64,000 nt of DNA, from positions 1 through 64,000 of the forward strand of contig JAPSLO010000017.1 in NCBI GenBank assembly GCA_031180725.1, read 5' to 3'. The DNA is from Roseomonas sp. (GTDB lineage: Bacteria > Pseudomonadota > Alphaproteobacteria > Acetobacterales > Acetobacteraceae). The translations under genes and the position numbers were made by a program. The notes below the pieces were generated by a model. It did no database searches. It saw nothing but the letters and a program-made list of their open reading frames with translations, and was not told the DNA's origin. This document shows, piece by piece, positions 52,675 to 63,788 of this stretch. Position 1 is the first letter of the stretch; each line of letters starts with the position of its first letter.

Positions 52675-52691
<17 letters not shown>
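52188..52691 (-). CDS. ybeY: endoribonuclease YbeY (16S rRNA maturation)
   Basis: A 167-residue zinc endoribonuclease. The metal site HLVAHGALHLAGHDH (HxxxHxxxxxH) is at about 116-130; VNVLSFPAD-type TNVLSFPADVPGYLGDVAL precedes it. It matures 16S rRNA 3' ends and takes part in ribosome quality control. Start ATG 52691 overlaps phoH by 17 bases; an upstream ATG would extend into phoH and is rejected. Confidence 0.92.
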
Positions 52692-53762
<1,071 letters not shown>

Positions 53763-53766
<4 letters not shown>

Positions 53767-55196
53767 GCGGCGGCCTTCTCCTGGTTCGGGGGATCTCCGG
53801 AGTGCTCGCCGCCCCGGGGGGACTCGATGATGCGGGCGGCGAGGGAATTGGGGTGGGTGGACACGACCTCGGCGGTCACGACCTGGCCGATGAGGGAAAG
53901 CGGTCCCTCCGCATGCACAGGCTGCAGCCAGGGCGACCGTCCGGCGACCTGCCCCGGATGGCGACCTGGCCCGGTGATGAGGACCGCGACGCGCATGCCG
54001 AGGCGGGAACGGTTGAATGCCTCCTGCTGTTCCCGCAACAGGGCCTGGATTTCCTGCAGCCGCCGGTCCCTCTCAGCTTCCGCGACCTGAAGTGGTGCGC
54101 CGGCGGCCGGGGTTCCAGGGCGGGCCGAATACTTGAAGCTGAAGGCCTGGGCAAAGCCCACATCGGCGATCAGCTTCAGCGTCGCCTGGTGGTCCGCCTC
54201 CGTCTCGCCGGGATGGCCGGCGATGAAGTCCGAGGAGAGGGCGAGGTCCGGCCGGGCTTTCCGCAGTTTGTCGGCGATGCGGCGGTACTCGTCGGCCGTA
54301 TGGCCGCGGTTCATCGCCTTCAACACCTTGTCCGAGCCCGACTGCACCGGCAGGTGCAGGAAGGGCATCAGCGACGGGATGGCGCCATGGGCGGCGATCA
54401 GCGCGTCATCCATGTCGCGCGGGTGACTGGTGGTGTAGCGCAGCCGGGCCAGGCCGGGGATCTCGGCCAGCGCGTGGAGCAGCCGGGCCAGGCCCCAGGT
54501 CGCGCCATCCGGGCCCTCGCCGTGATAGGCATTCACGTTCTGGCCGAGCAGCGCGATCTCCCGCGCGCCGCCTTCCACCAGGCGCTTCGCTTCGGCGATG
54601 ACCGCGGCGGCGGGGCGGGAATATTCGGCGCCGCGCGTATAGGGCACCACGCAAAAGGAACAGAACTTGTCGCAGCCTTCCTGGATGGTGAGGAAGGCGA
54701 CGGGGCCCTGCGGGGCGGCGGCTTCCGGCAGGTGGTCGAATTTCTGGTCGGCGGGGAAGTCGGTCTCGATCACCGCCCCGGCGGCGCGGGCGGCGCGGGC
54801 CACCATCTCGGGCAGGCGGTGATAGGTCTGCGGGCCGAGCACCAGGTCCACCCAGGGTGAGCGGGCGGTGATCTCCGCCCCTTCGGCCTGGGCGACGCAG
54901 CCCGCCACCGCGAGGACCATCCGCCCGCCCTCGGCTTCCCTGGCCTTCTTGGCTTCGCGCAGGCGGCCGAGTTCGGAGAACAGCTTCTCGCTGGCCTTCT
55001 CGCGGATATGGCAGGTGTTGAGGATGACCATGTCGGCGCCCTCCGGCGTTTCCACCGGGGCATAGCCCAGCGGCGCCAGGACATCGGCCATGCGGGCGCT
55101 GTCGTACACATTCATCTGGCAGCCCCAGGTCTTCACGAAGAGACGCTTGCGCGGGGGCGCCGAGGGGCCCGTGCCGGGGCCGGTCTTCAAGGTCAT
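53763..55196 (-). CDS. miaB: tRNA-2-methylthio-N6-dimethylallyladenosine synthase MiaB
   Basis: A 477-residue radical SAM methylthiotransferase. The first cluster is bound by [17 protein letters not shown] and a third cysteine in VAGCVAQ; the radical SAM motif is [22 protein letters not shown] domain is at about 390-455. It methylthiolates i6A37 in tRNAs reading UNN codons. First gene of the miaB-phoH-ybeY-corC block. Confidence 0.96.
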
Positions 55197-55415
55197 CGCA
55201 GTGGGAACTCCGCCGCCCCGCCGGCGGTCCGGCAGGGTGAAGGCGGGGAGATGCGCAGGGCCGGCGCGCGGGTCAAGCGCGAGCCTTCAAGCGGAAGGGT
55301 CCCCGAGGGTGCGACGTGCGGTTTCCATGCCGCCGAGCCTGAGGCGTCGCGCCGCGTCGGGTCAAGCGCATTGTGTATGAAGTTCAGACGTCGCGGCGGG
55401 GCGCAGCCAAACACC

Positions 55416-55435
55416 CTCCCCCGCAAGCGGGGGAG
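55416..55435. repeat. palindromic CTCCCCCGC repeat, family C copy 1
   Basis: CTCCCCC-GCAAGC-GGGGGAG forms a 7-base-pair stem and recurs in related form at 60191-60214. It lies in the 285-base gap between trpS and miaB, where I see no gene. Confidence 0.55.
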
Positions 55436-55481
55436 AGGCGGGATGGGGGCGTGGCCATGAGCCCCCCTCATGCCGTGGGTC

Positions 55482-56483
55482 CTAGCGCCGGGGCAGGAAG
55501 CCCACCAACTCCTCCGCTTTCTCGCAGATGGGGGTGGCGATCGCCTCGGCCCGGTCGGCGCCCTTGCGCAGCAGCCCGTCCAGCGCCGCCGGGTCGGCCA
55601 GCAGACGCTTCATCTCGGCCTGGATCGGGCCGAGATGCGCCACCAGCGCCTCCGCCAGCACCTCCTTGAAGGCGCCGAAGCCCTTGCCGCCGTGATCGCG
55701 CAGCACCTCGGCCGGGGTGGTGCCGGTGACGGCGGCCAGGATGCCCACCAGGTTCCGCGCCTCCGGCCGGCCTTCCAGCCCGGCCTCGCTCCCCGGCAGG
55801 GGCTCGGGGTCGGTCTTGGCGCGGCGGATCTTCAGCGCAACGGCATCCGCATCATCCGTCAGGTTGATGCGCGACTGGTCGGAGGGATCCGACTTCGACA
55901 TCTTTTTCGTGCCGTCGCGCAGCGACATCACGCGCGCCGCCACGCCCTGGATCAGCGGCTCGATCCGCGGGAAGAAGTCCACGCCGTAGTCGTGGTTGAA
56001 CTTCTCGCCGATGTCGTTGGCCAGCTCCAGATGCTGCTTCTGGTCCTCGCCCACCGGCACCAGCGTGGCGTGGTAGGTGTGGATGTCGGCCGCCATCAGG
56101 TTCGGATAGACATAGAGGCCGGATGAGGCGGCCTCCCGGTCCTTGCCGGCCTTGTCCTTGAACTGTGTCATGCGGTTCAGCCAGCCCAGCCGCGCGACGC
56201 AGTTGAAGATCCAGGCCAGCCGCGTATGCGCCTGCACATGGCTCTGGATGAACAGGATGCAGCGGTCGGGGTCGAGGCCGCTGGCGATCAGCGCCGCCGC
56301 CATCTCCCGCGTCTGCCGCGCCAGTTCCTTCGGGTCCTGCCAGACGGTGATCGCGTGCAGGTCCACCACGCAATAGATCGCCTCATGCGTGTCCTGCAGC
56401 GGCACCCAGTTGCGGATGGCGCCGAGATAGTTGCCGAGGGTAGGCACGCCGGAAGGCTGGATGCCGGAAAAGACGCGGGACAT
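55482..56483 (-). CDS. trpS: tryptophan--tRNA ligase
   Basis: A 333-residue class I synthetase. The HIGH-equivalent is [16 protein letters not shown] at residues 10-25, and KMSKS occurs in [15 protein letters not shown]. Normal family length. Starts at ATG 56483, before which the frame has no family sequence. Charges tRNA-Trp in the cytoplasm. Confidence 0.96.
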   Translation of the reverse strand: MSRVFSGIQPSGVPTLGNYLGAIRNWVPLQDTHEAIYCVVDLHAITVWQDPKELARQTREMAAALIASGLDPDRCILFIQSHVQAHTRLAWIFNCVARLGWLNRMTQFKDKAGKDREAASSGLYVYPNLMAADIHTYHATLVPVGEDQKQHLELANDIGEKFNHDYGVDFFPRIEPLIQGVAARVMSLRDGTKKMSKSDPSDQSRINLTDDADAVALKIRRAKTDPEPLPGSEAGLEGRPEARNLVGILAAVTGTTPAEVLRDHGGKGFGAFKEVLAEALVAHLGPIQAEMKRLLADPAALDGLLRKGADRAEAIATPICEKAEELVGFLPRR

Positions 56484-56539
56484 GGCGCTTTCACTGTTTC
56501 GGATGGCCGGGCCGGTTTCGGCCTTGCCGAGGCCTCTCG

Positions 56540-57226
56540 TCAAGCCGCGGGGTAGGGCCGGCTGCCGAAGATGGCGGTGCCGACGCGCACATGGGTGGCG
56601 CCCATCTCGATCGCCGCCTCGAAATCGCCGCTCATGCCCATCGAAAGCGTGGCCAGGCCGTGCCTGGCGGCCAGTTCGGCCAGGAAGGCGAAATGCGGGC
56701 GGGGGTCGGCTTCCACCGGCGGGATGCACATCAGGCCGGTGATGGAAAGCCCGTGTTCCTCCTGGCAGGCGCGCAGGAAGGCAGAAGCCTCGGCGCGGGG
56801 CACGCCGGCCTTCTGCGGCTCGTCGCCGGTGTTCACCTGCACCAGCACTGTGGGCGCGCGGCCTTCCTTGCGCATGGCCTCGGCCAGGGCGGCGGCCAGT
56901 TTCGGGCGGTCCAGGCTTTCGATCACATCGGCCACCCGCACCGCGTCCCGCGCCTTGTTGGTCTGCAGGGCGCCGATCAGGTGCAGGCGCATCGCGGGAT
57001 GGGCGGGGCGCAGGGCGGGGAATTTCGCTGCCGCTTCCTGCACCCGGTTCTCGCCGAACAGATGCTGCCCGGCGGCGAGCGCGGCCTGCACGGCTTCGGC
57101 GGGATGCGTCTTGGAAACTGCCACCAGGCTGACCGAGGCCGGGTCGCGCCCGGCGCGGGCGCAGGCGGCCGCGATGCGGGCCTTCACGGCAGCCAGGTTG
57201 GATGCGATGGCGGCGGGATCGGTCAC
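56540..57226 (-). CDS. yggS: YggS-family pyridoxal phosphate homeostasis protein
   Basis: A 228-residue PLP-binding TIM barrel. The Schiff-base lysine is in [13 protein letters not shown] (K38). Landmarks [15 protein letters not shown] and [16 protein letters not shown] follow, and [23 protein letters not shown] binds the PLP phosphate. No catalytic role is known; it balances vitamin B6 pools. Single gene, next to trpS on the same strand. Confidence 0.95.
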   Translation of the reverse strand: MTDPAAIASNLAAVKARIAAACARAGRDPASVSLVAVSKTHPAEAVQAALAAGQHLFGENRVQEAAAKFPALRPAHPAMRLHLIGALQTNKARDAVRVADVIESLDRPKLAAALAEAMRKEGRAPTVLVQVNTGDEPQKAGVPRAEASAFLRACQEEHGLSITGLMCIPPVEADPRPHFAFLAELAARHGLATLSMGMSGDFEAAIEMGATHVRVGTAIFGSRPYPAA

Positions 57227-57313
57227 GCTGGGGTTCCCAAGGGGAGGATGGGCGGGAGGATGGGCGCGCGGACGCTAGAAGCCTGGGCGCGGCGCCTCAA
57301 GCCGGGCCGCGCT

Positions 57314-57895
57314 ATGAAGCGAGGCGCCGTGCCGCGGCAAGGTGCCGTGCCGCTTCTATGGCTGCTGTCCGATCCCGTTCGGCTGCCCGATCCGCGCCCC
57401 GCGGCGGCGCGGCTGCCGCGGGGCGCGGCGGTGCTGGCGCGCGGCGCCGCGCCCGAGGTGCTGGCCGGCCTGGCGCGGCTGTGCCGGGCGCGCGGGTTGG
57501 TGCTGCTGGTGGGCGGCGATGGCCGGGCGGCGCTGCGGCACCGTGCCGGGCTGCACCTGCCGGACCGTGCCCCGGCGCGGGGCCTGTTGCCCTTCCTGCG
57601 GGCGCGGCGCGGGTTGCTGACCGTGGCGGTGCATGGCCGGCCCGGCATCGCGCGCGGGCGCCGGCTGCGGGCGGATGCGGCGCTGGTCTCGCCGGCCTTC
57701 GCGACGGCCAGCCATCCCGGCGCGCCGGCGCTGGGCCCGCTGCGCTGGGCGGCGCTGGCCCGCGCCGCGCGGCGGCCGGCGGTGGCGCTGGGCGGGCTGA
57801 CCGGCGAGACGGCGGGGCGCCTGCCGCGCCGGGGACCCAGCCGGGCAGCCGGCTTGGCGGCGATCGGCGCGCTGGGCGGGGGCGGAACGCCCTGA
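57314..57895 (+). CDS. ThiE-like (thiamine phosphate synthase fold) protein, degenerate
   Basis: A 193-residue protein related to ThiE/TenI. The GLHLPDRAPAR and VSPAFATASHPGAPALGPLRWAALAR segments correspond to the GVHLGQ-like and PT(T)K-type phosphate regions, and VALGGLTGETA to the final GGI loop. Several usual ThiE residues (the DDR/K phosphate-binding set) are not recognisable and the sequence is Ala/Arg-rich. It may be a TenI-like regulator or a remnant. ATG 57314 follows a short gap after yggS, which is divergent. Confidence 0.6.
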   Translation: MKRGAVPRQGAVPLLWLLSDPVRLPDPRPAAARLPRGAAVLARGAAPEVLAGLARLCRARGLVLLVGGDGRAALRHRAGLHLPDRAPARGLLPFLRARRGLLTVAVHGRPGIARGRRLRADAALVSPAFATASHPGAPALGPLRWAALARAARRPAVALGGLTGETAGRLPRRGPSRAAGLAAIGALGGGGTP

Positions 57896-57911
57896 GGCCG
57901 AGTGCAATCCC

Positions 57912-58034
57912 GGCGGGCGTAGCCCGCCGCGGCGGCGACCGCGCCCCCGCGCGCAGCACAACCGCCTGGCCCGGCACGACAGCGCGTCGGCGCGCAAGCC
58001 AAGCGGCCGGAGGCTGCGCCCGGCGTCCGAGGGC
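57912..58034 (+). repeat. intergenic stem-loop repeat, family A copy 4
   Basis: A hairpin GGCGGGC-GTA-GCCCGCC (57912-57928) is followed by an 87-base core at 57948-58034, equal in length and closely similar to 16815-16901. It occupies the front of the 346-base gap between the ThiE-like gene and the porin; the rest, 58035-58241, is porin leader in which I find no firm promoter. Confidence 0.65.
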
Positions 58035-58241
58035 ATCACAGGACTATGTGTCCGACTCGCCACACTGTCTCAACGAAGTCGCGGCGACGTCGGGAGCGGC
58101 ATGGACGCCGACACAGGAGCGAGACAAAGTGCGGCCGGGCCTGACTGCAGCCGGGGGGGACCCCTGCTCGCGGCACCTGTCGAGGGGGGCAGGCGGGCCG
58201 TCGCATGCCGGGGGCAACCCGGCGCAGGAGGAGGTAACAGT

Positions 58242-59456
58242 ATGCGCAAGATTTTGCTGGGCACCACCGGTGTCGTCGGCGCTGCGCTGATCGGCATGGG
58301 CGCTGCCCAGGCGCAGACCGCGCCGACCGTTCGCGTTGGCGGCTACTTCGAGTTCACCGGCGGCTACATCGATGACACCCAGGACCGCAATGCGGTGGTC
58401 ATCCCCAACTCCGGCGGTCGCACGGTCTCCCGCGACAAGGTGGATTTCCGCTCTGACGCCGAGCTCCACATCTTCGTGACCGGCAAGGCGGCGAACGGCC
58501 TGTCCTACGGTGCGACGATCGAGTTCCAGATCGACAACATGGTGACCAACACCGGCTCGCAGAGCGGCGCCGGCACGGGCGTGGACACCGACGAGGTGTA
58601 CGGCTTCGTCAGCAGCCCGACCCTCGGCACCCTGCGCTTCGGTGACGAAGACAGCGCCGCCTCGCTGATGGCCGTGTCCGTCCCGGGCCCGACGCAGCTC
58701 GGCATTTCCGCCAGCTGGGACGAGTTCGTGGCCCAGGCCCCCGACGGCAACCGCTACATCCTGGCGGACATCAACGACGGCAACGACGCGACCAAGATCA
58801 TCTACCTGTCGCCGCAGTTCTTCGGCCTCGACTTCGGCGTCAGCTACGCGCCGAATGGCCGCGAGGGCGAAGAGTACCGCAGCGTGGCCGGTGGCCTGCA
58901 GCGTGACCCGACGGACAGCATCCGCAACGAGCTGTCCGGCGCCATCCGCTATCGCGGCAGCTTCGGCAACATCGGCGTGACCGCCGGCTTCGGCGCCATG
59001 CGCGCCGATGCGCAGGACAACGCGGTGAACCTGCAGGACATCACCCAGTACCAGGCTGGTCTGCAGGTGTCCGGCTTCGGCCTGACCGTGGGCGGCATGT
59101 ATAGCTGGGGCAAGTTCGCCGGCGTCACCCGCGCCGCGCTGCTGCCCGGCCGCGACAACTCCACCAACTACGCCCTCGGTGCGAGCTACGCGATCGGCGC
59201 CTTCACGCTCGGCGCCTTCTACGGCAAGGCCGAGCGCGACAACGGCCCCATCCAGGCTGACCGTACCCAGACCCTCTGGGGCCTCGGCGCTGCCTACACC
59301 CTGGCACCCGGCCTGGAGCTGTTCGCGAACTACACCAACGTGAAGGATCGCAACATCGCCCTGGGCAGCGGCGTCCTGGCCCCGGCCGGCAATGGCCCCG
59401 GCCAGCGCGACCGCGACATCGACGTGATCGTCGTCGGCACGCGTCTCGCCTTCTGA
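58242..59456 (+). CDS. outer-membrane porin (porin_4 type)
   Basis: A 404-residue beta-barrel protein. Signal peptide MRKILLGTTGVVGAALIGMG, cleaved after AQA (about 24). The mature chain begins VRVGGYFEFTGGY and ends in TRLAF; the C-terminal phenylalanine is the usual barrel-assembly signal. Alternating hydrophobic residues, a LRFGDEDSAA loop 3 region and tyrosine/tryptophan girdles suggest a 16-strand general porin. An excellent ribosome site GGAGGAGG lies eight bases before ATG 58242. A terminator follows. Likely abundant. Confidence 0.92.
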   Translation: MRKILLGTTGVVGAALIGMGAAQAQTAPTVRVGGYFEFTGGYIDDTQDRNAVVIPNSGGRTVSRDKVDFRSDAELHIFVTGKAANGLSYGATIEFQIDNMVTNTGSQSGAGTGVDTDEVYGFVSSPTLGTLRFGDEDSAASLMAVSVPGPTQLGISASWDEFVAQAPDGNRYILADINDGNDATKIIYLSPQFFGLDFGVSYAPNGREGEEYRSVAGGLQRDPTDSIRNELSGAIRYRGSFGNIGVTAGFGAMRADAQDNAVNLQDITQYQAGLQVSGFGLTVGGMYSWGKFAGVTRAALLPGRDNSTNYALGASYAIGAFTLGAFYGKAERDNGPIQADRTQTLWGLGAAYTLAPGLELFANYTNVKDRNIALGSGVLAPAGNGPGQRDRDIDVIVVGTRLAF

Positions 59457-59482
59457 TCTTTCCGGATCAGTCAGGCAAAGGG

Positions 59483-59514
59483 GGGCGGCGGAGCAATCCG
59501 CCGCCCTTCCTTGT
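59483..59514 (+). terminator. Rho-independent terminator of the porin gene
   Basis: GGGCGGCGGA-GCAA-TCCGCCGCCC (10-base-pair stem, 59483-59506) is followed by TTCCTTGTT. It begins 27 bases after the porin stop. Confidence 0.75.
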
Positions 59515-59616
59515 TGCGGCACCACCGGTGCCGAGCTTTGCGTAGCGCCCGGTTCCGTCTAAACAGCGCCCATCCGCGGTCCCCAGGGCCGCCGCCAGAC
59601 TCAGGACCCAGGCCAC

Positions 59617-60168
59617 ATGCGGCGTCTTCGCACCCTGTTCATGGTTGGGCTCACCGCCGCGGCGCTGGCGGGCTGCAGCTCGCTCAGCGACAATATGCGC
59701 GTGCCCGGCCAGGACGAGTACCGGGACGACAGCAAACGGGCCCAGGTGCGCGGCCGCCTGGCGGGCGAGGACGGCATCCTGCTGTTCGGCACCGACCGCA
59801 GCCGGCGCTCGGATGCGGCGGATAGTTCGGGCGCCGGCATCGGCGTGAACGCCTTCCTGTGGCGCGCCACGCTGGACACCCTCTCCTTCATGCCGCTGGC
59901 CGGCACGCCGGATCCCTTCGGCGGCGTGGTCGTGACGGATTGGTACACGCCCCCCGGCACCAGCGGCGAGCGCTTCCGCGCCACCGCCTATATCCTGGGC
60001 CGCCAGCTTCGTTCGGACGGCGTGCGGATCGTGGTGTTCCGGCAGGAGCTGCGGAACGGCGCCTGGGTGGATGTCCCGGTTTCGGCCAGCACCGCCGCGG
60101 AGCTGGAGGATCAGGTGCTGAACCGCGCCCGGGAGCTCCGCGCCCAGTCCACCGCCGCCGCGCGGTAA
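59617..60168 (+). CDS. DUF3576 lipoprotein
   Basis: A 183-residue predicted lipoprotein with lipobox LAGC (C20). DUF3576 features: GVNAFLWRATLDTLSFMPLAGTPDPFGGVVVTDWYTPP in outline (about 75-110) and the late FRQELRNGAWVDVPV. Conserved in alphaproteobacteria next to leuS and lptE, which suggests an envelope role; function unknown. A family C palindrome lies between it and leuS. Confidence 0.88.
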   Translation: MRRLRTLFMVGLTAAALAGCSSLSDNMRVPGQDEYRDDSKRAQVRGRLAGEDGILLFGTDRSRRSDAADSSGAGIGVNAFLWRATLDTLSFMPLAGTPDPFGGVVVTDWYTPPGTSGERFRATAYILGRQLRSDGVRIVVFRQELRNGAWVDVPVSASTAAELEDQVLNRARELRAQSTAAAR

Positions 60169-60190
60169 GGCGCCGGCCTCCGGGACGTAT

Positions 60191-60214
60191 CCTCTCCCCC
60201 GCGAGCGGGAGAGG
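60191..60214. repeat. palindromic CTCCCCCGC repeat, family C copy 2
   Basis: CCTCTCCCCCGCGAGCGGGA then GAGG folds as CCTCTCCC/GGGAGAGG. It matches 55416-55435 in the CTCCCCCGC-R-AGCGGG core. The 244-base gap 60169-60412 otherwise shows no gene. Confidence 0.5.
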
Positions 60215-60412
60215 ACCGGGGTGCGTGCCTGGCCGGGCGCTGCACAGGCTTGGTCGAGGATCGGGCTGGCCTTCACCGGGCTGTCGGCGTGAAAGGCTGC
60301 GCAAACGCACCCTCCCTCCGCGCGCGGGGCAGGGAGCAGTCCCAAGAGCCTCCCCCCCGGGCGCGAATTGCCCTATGCGTGCGCCTTCCGGAAAGCCAAC
60401 TTGCCGCACACG

Positions 60413-63061
60413 ATGAACGATCACAGCCCCGAGCGTGCCTCCTCAACCGCCCAAGCGGCGCCGGCGCGCTATGATTTCGCCTCGGCCGAGCCGCGCTGGC
60501 AGGCCGAATGGGAGCGCCGCGCCTGCTTCGCCGTGCCCGATGTGCCGCCGCCCGGGGCGCAGAAATACTACGTGCTCGAGATGTTTCCTTACCCCTCGGG
60601 CAAGATCCATATGGGGCATGTGCGCAACTACACGCTGGGCGATGTGGTGGCGCGCTACAAGCGCGCGCGCGGGCACTTGGTGATGCACCCGATGGGCTGG
60701 GACGCCTTCGGGCTGCCCGCCGAGAACGCGGCGCGCGAACGCGGCATCCATCCGGGCAAGTGGACCTACGACAACATCGCCAACATGCGCGCCGAGCTGA
60801 AGCGCATGGGGCTTTCCATCGAATGGGCGCGGGAATTCGCCACCTGCGATGCGGCCTATTACGGCAGGCAGCAGAAGCTGTTCCTGGATTTCTGGAAGGC
60901 CGGCCTAGTCGAGCGGAAGGAAAGCTGGGTCAACTGGGACCCGGTGGACGGCACAGTCCTCGCCAATGAGCAGGTGATCGACGGCCGCGGCTGGCGGTCC
61001 GGCGCGCTGGTGGAGAAGAAGAAGCTCAGCCAGTGGTTCCTGAGCATCACGAAGTATGCGCCGGAGCTGCTGGAGGCGCTGGGCACGCTGGACCGCTGGC
61101 CCGAGCGGGTGAAGCTGATGCAGTCCAACTGGATCGGCCGCAGCGAGGGTGCGCACGTGCGCTTCCGCGTGACGGATCCGGCCGCGGCCGGCGCCGAGGA
61201 GGTGGAGGTCTTCACCACCCGCCCGGACACGCTGTTCGGCATGAGCTTCCTGGCGGTGGCGGCGGAACATCCGCTGGCCGCGGCGGCCGCGGCACGAAAC
61301 CCGGCGGCCGCGGAATTCATCGCTGAATGCCGCCGCATGGGCACCAGCGAAGCGGCGATCGAGCAGGCCGAGAAGAAGGGCTTCGACACCGGCTTCCGCG
61401 TCGCGCATCCCTTCATCAAGGGCGCCAGCTTCCCGGTCTGGATCGCCAATTTCGTGCTGATGGAATACGGCACCGGCGCCATCTTCGGCTGCCCCGGCCA
61501 TGACGAGCGCGACTTCGAATTCGCGAGCAAGTTCGGCCTGCCGATCAAGCCCGTGGTGTTGCCGCCCGGCGCCGATCCCGCAACCTTCGCGCTGGAGGGC
61601 AAGGCGTACACGGATGACGGCACGATCTTCAATTCGGACTTCCTGAACGGCCTTCCCGTGCCCGCGGCCAAGCGCCGCGTGATCGAGGAGCTGGAGAAGA
61701 CCGGCCAGGGCACCGGCGTGGTGAACTGGCGCCTGCGCGACTGGGGCATCAGCCGCCAGCGCTACTGGGGCTGCCCCATCCCGGTGATCCATTGCGAGGC
61801 CTGCGGCGCCCAGCCGGTGCCGGAGAACCAGCTTCCCGTGCGGCTGCCCGAGGACGTGGACTTCTCGAAGCCCGGCAACCCGCTGGACAACCACCCGACG
61901 TGGAAGAACGTCGCCTGCCCGAATTGCGGCAAGCCGGCGCGGCGCGAAACCGACACCTGCGACACCTTCGTGGACAGTTCCTGGTATTTCGCGCGCTTCT
62001 GTTCGCCCGGCGCGGCGGAGCCGGTGAACCGCCAGGCGGTGGATGCCTGGCTGCCGGTGGATCAGTATATCGGCGGCATCGAGCACGCGATCCTGCACCT
62101 GCTCTATTCCCGGTTCTTCACCCGCGCGATGAAGGCCACCGGCCACCTCTCCGTGGAGGAGCCCTTCGCCGGCCTGTTCACCCAGGGGATGGTGCAGCAC
62201 GAAAGCTACAAGGGCGCCGATGGCCGCTGGCTCTATCCGGAGGAGGTGGAGTTCAATGTCGCCCCGGACGGCACCCGCACCGCGCATGTGAAGGGCAGCA
62301 ACGAGCCCGTTACCGTCGGCCGCGTCGAGGCGATGTCGAAGTCCAAGCGCAACACGGTGGACCCGGGCGCGATCATCGCGAAATACGGTGCGGATACGGC
62401 GCGCTGGTTCATCCTGAGCGACAACCCGCCGGAGCGGGACATGGAGTGGACGGAAGCCGGCGTGGCCGGCGCCTTCCGCTTCACCCAGCGCGTCTGGCGC
62501 CTGGTGACCAACGCCGCCCCTGCCCTGCCTGCCCCCGGCACGCCGCATGCTGCCAACGGGCCCGCGCGGAAGCTGCGCCAGGTCACCCACCGCACCATCG
62601 CCGCCGTGACCGAGGCGCTGGAGACCTTCGCCTTCAATGTCGCGGTCGCACGCGTCCATGAATTCGCCAATGCCATCGCCGAGGCCGAGGGCCAGGGCGA
62701 GGTCGAAGGCATGGGCGCCGCATTGCGCGAGGCGCTGGAGACCCTGGCCCGGCTCTGCGCGCCGATGATGCCGCATCTGGCGGAGGAACTCTTCGCCGCG
62801 CTGCGCCCCGGCAGCACGGAACTGGTGGCGCAGATGCCCTGGCCGGAAGCCGATCCGGCCCTGCTGCAGGTGGAGACGGTGACGCTGGCCGTGCAGGTGC
62901 TGGGCAAGCTGCGCGCCACCATCGAAGTCTCGGTGAACGCCACGGAAGCGGAGATCTTCGCCCTGGCGGAAGCCGAGGAGAATGTGCAGCGTGCCCTGGC
63001 CGGCAAGCCGGTGAGGAAGCGCATCCATGTGCCGGGGCGCGTGGTGAACCTGGTGGCCTGA
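60413..63061 (+). CDS. leuS: leucine--tRNA ligase
   Basis: An 882-residue class I synthetase of normal length. The HIGH motif is in [17 protein letters not shown] (about 58-74); the editing domain (about 240-430) has [11 protein letters not shown] and [12 protein letters not shown] with the aspartate that clears misacylated tRNA; KMSKS is [12 protein letters not shown] (about 640-651). Start ATG 60413 was chosen over an in-frame ATG 45 bases upstream that has no family sequence. lptE follows after 17 bases. Confidence 0.97.
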   Translation: MNDHSPERASSTAQAAPARYDFASAEPRWQAEWERRACFAVPDVPPPGAQKYYVLEMFPYPSGKIHMGHVRNYTLGDVVARYKRARGHLVMHPMGWDAFGLPAENAARERGIHPGKWTYDNIANMRAELKRMGLSIEWAREFATCDAAYYGRQQKLFLDFWKAGLVERKESWVNWDPVDGTVLANEQVIDGRGWRSGALVEKKKLSQWFLSITKYAPELLEALGTLDRWPERVKLMQSNWIGRSEGAHVRFRVTDPAAAGAEEVEVFTTRPDTLFGMSFLAVAAEHPLAAAAAARNPAAAEFIAECRRMGTSEAAIEQAEKKGFDTGFRVAHPFIKGASFPVWIANFVLMEYGTGAIFGCPGHDERDFEFASKFGLPIKPVVLPPGADPATFALEGKAYTDDGTIFNSDFLNGLPVPAAKRRVIEELEKTGQGTGVVNWRLRDWGISRQRYWGCPIPVIHCEACGAQPVPENQLPVRLPEDVDFSKPGNPLDNHPTWKNVACPNCGKPARRETDTCDTFVDSSWYFARFCSPGAAEPVNRQAVDAWLPVDQYIGGIEHAILHLLYSRFFTRAMKATGHLSVEEPFAGLFTQGMVQHESYKGADGRWLYPEEVEFNVAPDGTRTAHVKGSNEPVTVGRVEAMSKSKRNTVDPGAIIAKYGADTARWFILSDNPPERDMEWTEAGVAGAFRFTQRVWRLVTNAAPALPAPGTPHAANGPARKLRQVTHRTIAAVTEALETFAFNVAVARVHEFANAIAEAEGQGEVEGMGAALREALETLARLCAPMMPHLAEELFAALRPGSTELVAQMPWPEADPALLQVETVTLAVQVLGKLRATIEVSVNATEAEIFALAEAEENVQRALAGKPVRKRIHVPGRVVNLVA

Positions 63062-63078
63062 GGCGAAGGAGAGGGGGG

Positions 63079-63759
63079 ATGGCGGAGGGGATGACCCGGC
63101 GCGGCGCGCTGGCCGCTCTGCTGGCGCTCGGCACCGCCGGCTGCGGCTTCCGGCCGATGTACGGGGAAACGGGCGTCGCTTCGGATCCCGGGACGCTGGC
63201 CGAGCTGCGCGCCACGCGGGTGGGCTTCATCCCCGAACGCTTCGGGCAGCTCATGCGCCGTGCGCTGGCGCAGAACCTGGCCCAGGGCGGCACCCCGGAA
63301 AGCCCCGCCCGCTACGAGCTGATGGTGAGCCCGGGTCTGACGGCCGAGGCCATCGGCATCCAGCGCGACGGCGTGGCCACCCGCCTGCGCTACATCGCCA
63401 CCGCGAATTGGAGCCTGCAGCGCCTGCCCGGTAACGCCGTGGTGGCCAATGGCTTCGAGCGCAGCATGGATGCCATCAACCTCGATCCCAACCAGGCCTT
63501 CGCCGTGGATGCCAGCCGCGAGGCCGCCGAACGCCGCCTGGCCCGGCAACTGGCGGATGACGTGGTGACCCGCCTGGCCATGCGCCTGGCGGAGCTGCGC
63601 CAGGGCGGCGATCCGCGGCTGATCGCGCCGGTCACGCCGCCGCCCGTCATGCCGGAAATCCAGCGGCCGCTGACACCCGGCGGGGCGCTGATCCAGGGCA
63701 CGCCGGGGCTGGAAGGCGGGCTGGGCGGCGGCATCGGGCCGCAGGACGGCTTCCGCTGA
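63079..63759 (+). CDS. lptE: LPS assembly lipoprotein LptE
   Basis: A 226-residue lipoprotein. Leader MTRRGALAALLALGTAGC gives C22; CGFRPMYG right after it is the family signature. LptE plugs the LptD outer-membrane pore that delivers lipopolysaccharide. The tail (about 185-226) is Gly/Pro-rich and atypical. Sits between leuS and holA as in most proteobacteria. Confidence 0.92.
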   Translation: MAEGMTRRGALAALLALGTAGCGFRPMYGETGVASDPGTLAELRATRVGFIPERFGQLMRRALAQNLAQGGTPESPARYELMVSPGLTAEAIGIQRDGVATRLRYIATANWSLQRLPGNAVVANGFERSMDAINLDPNQAFAVDASREAAERRLARQLADDVVTRLAMRLAELRQGGDPRLIAPVTPPPVMPEIQRPLTPGGALIQGTPGLEGGLGGGIGPQDGFR

Positions 63760-63788
63760 CGCCGCGCCGGGGCTGAAAGGCGGGGCAC

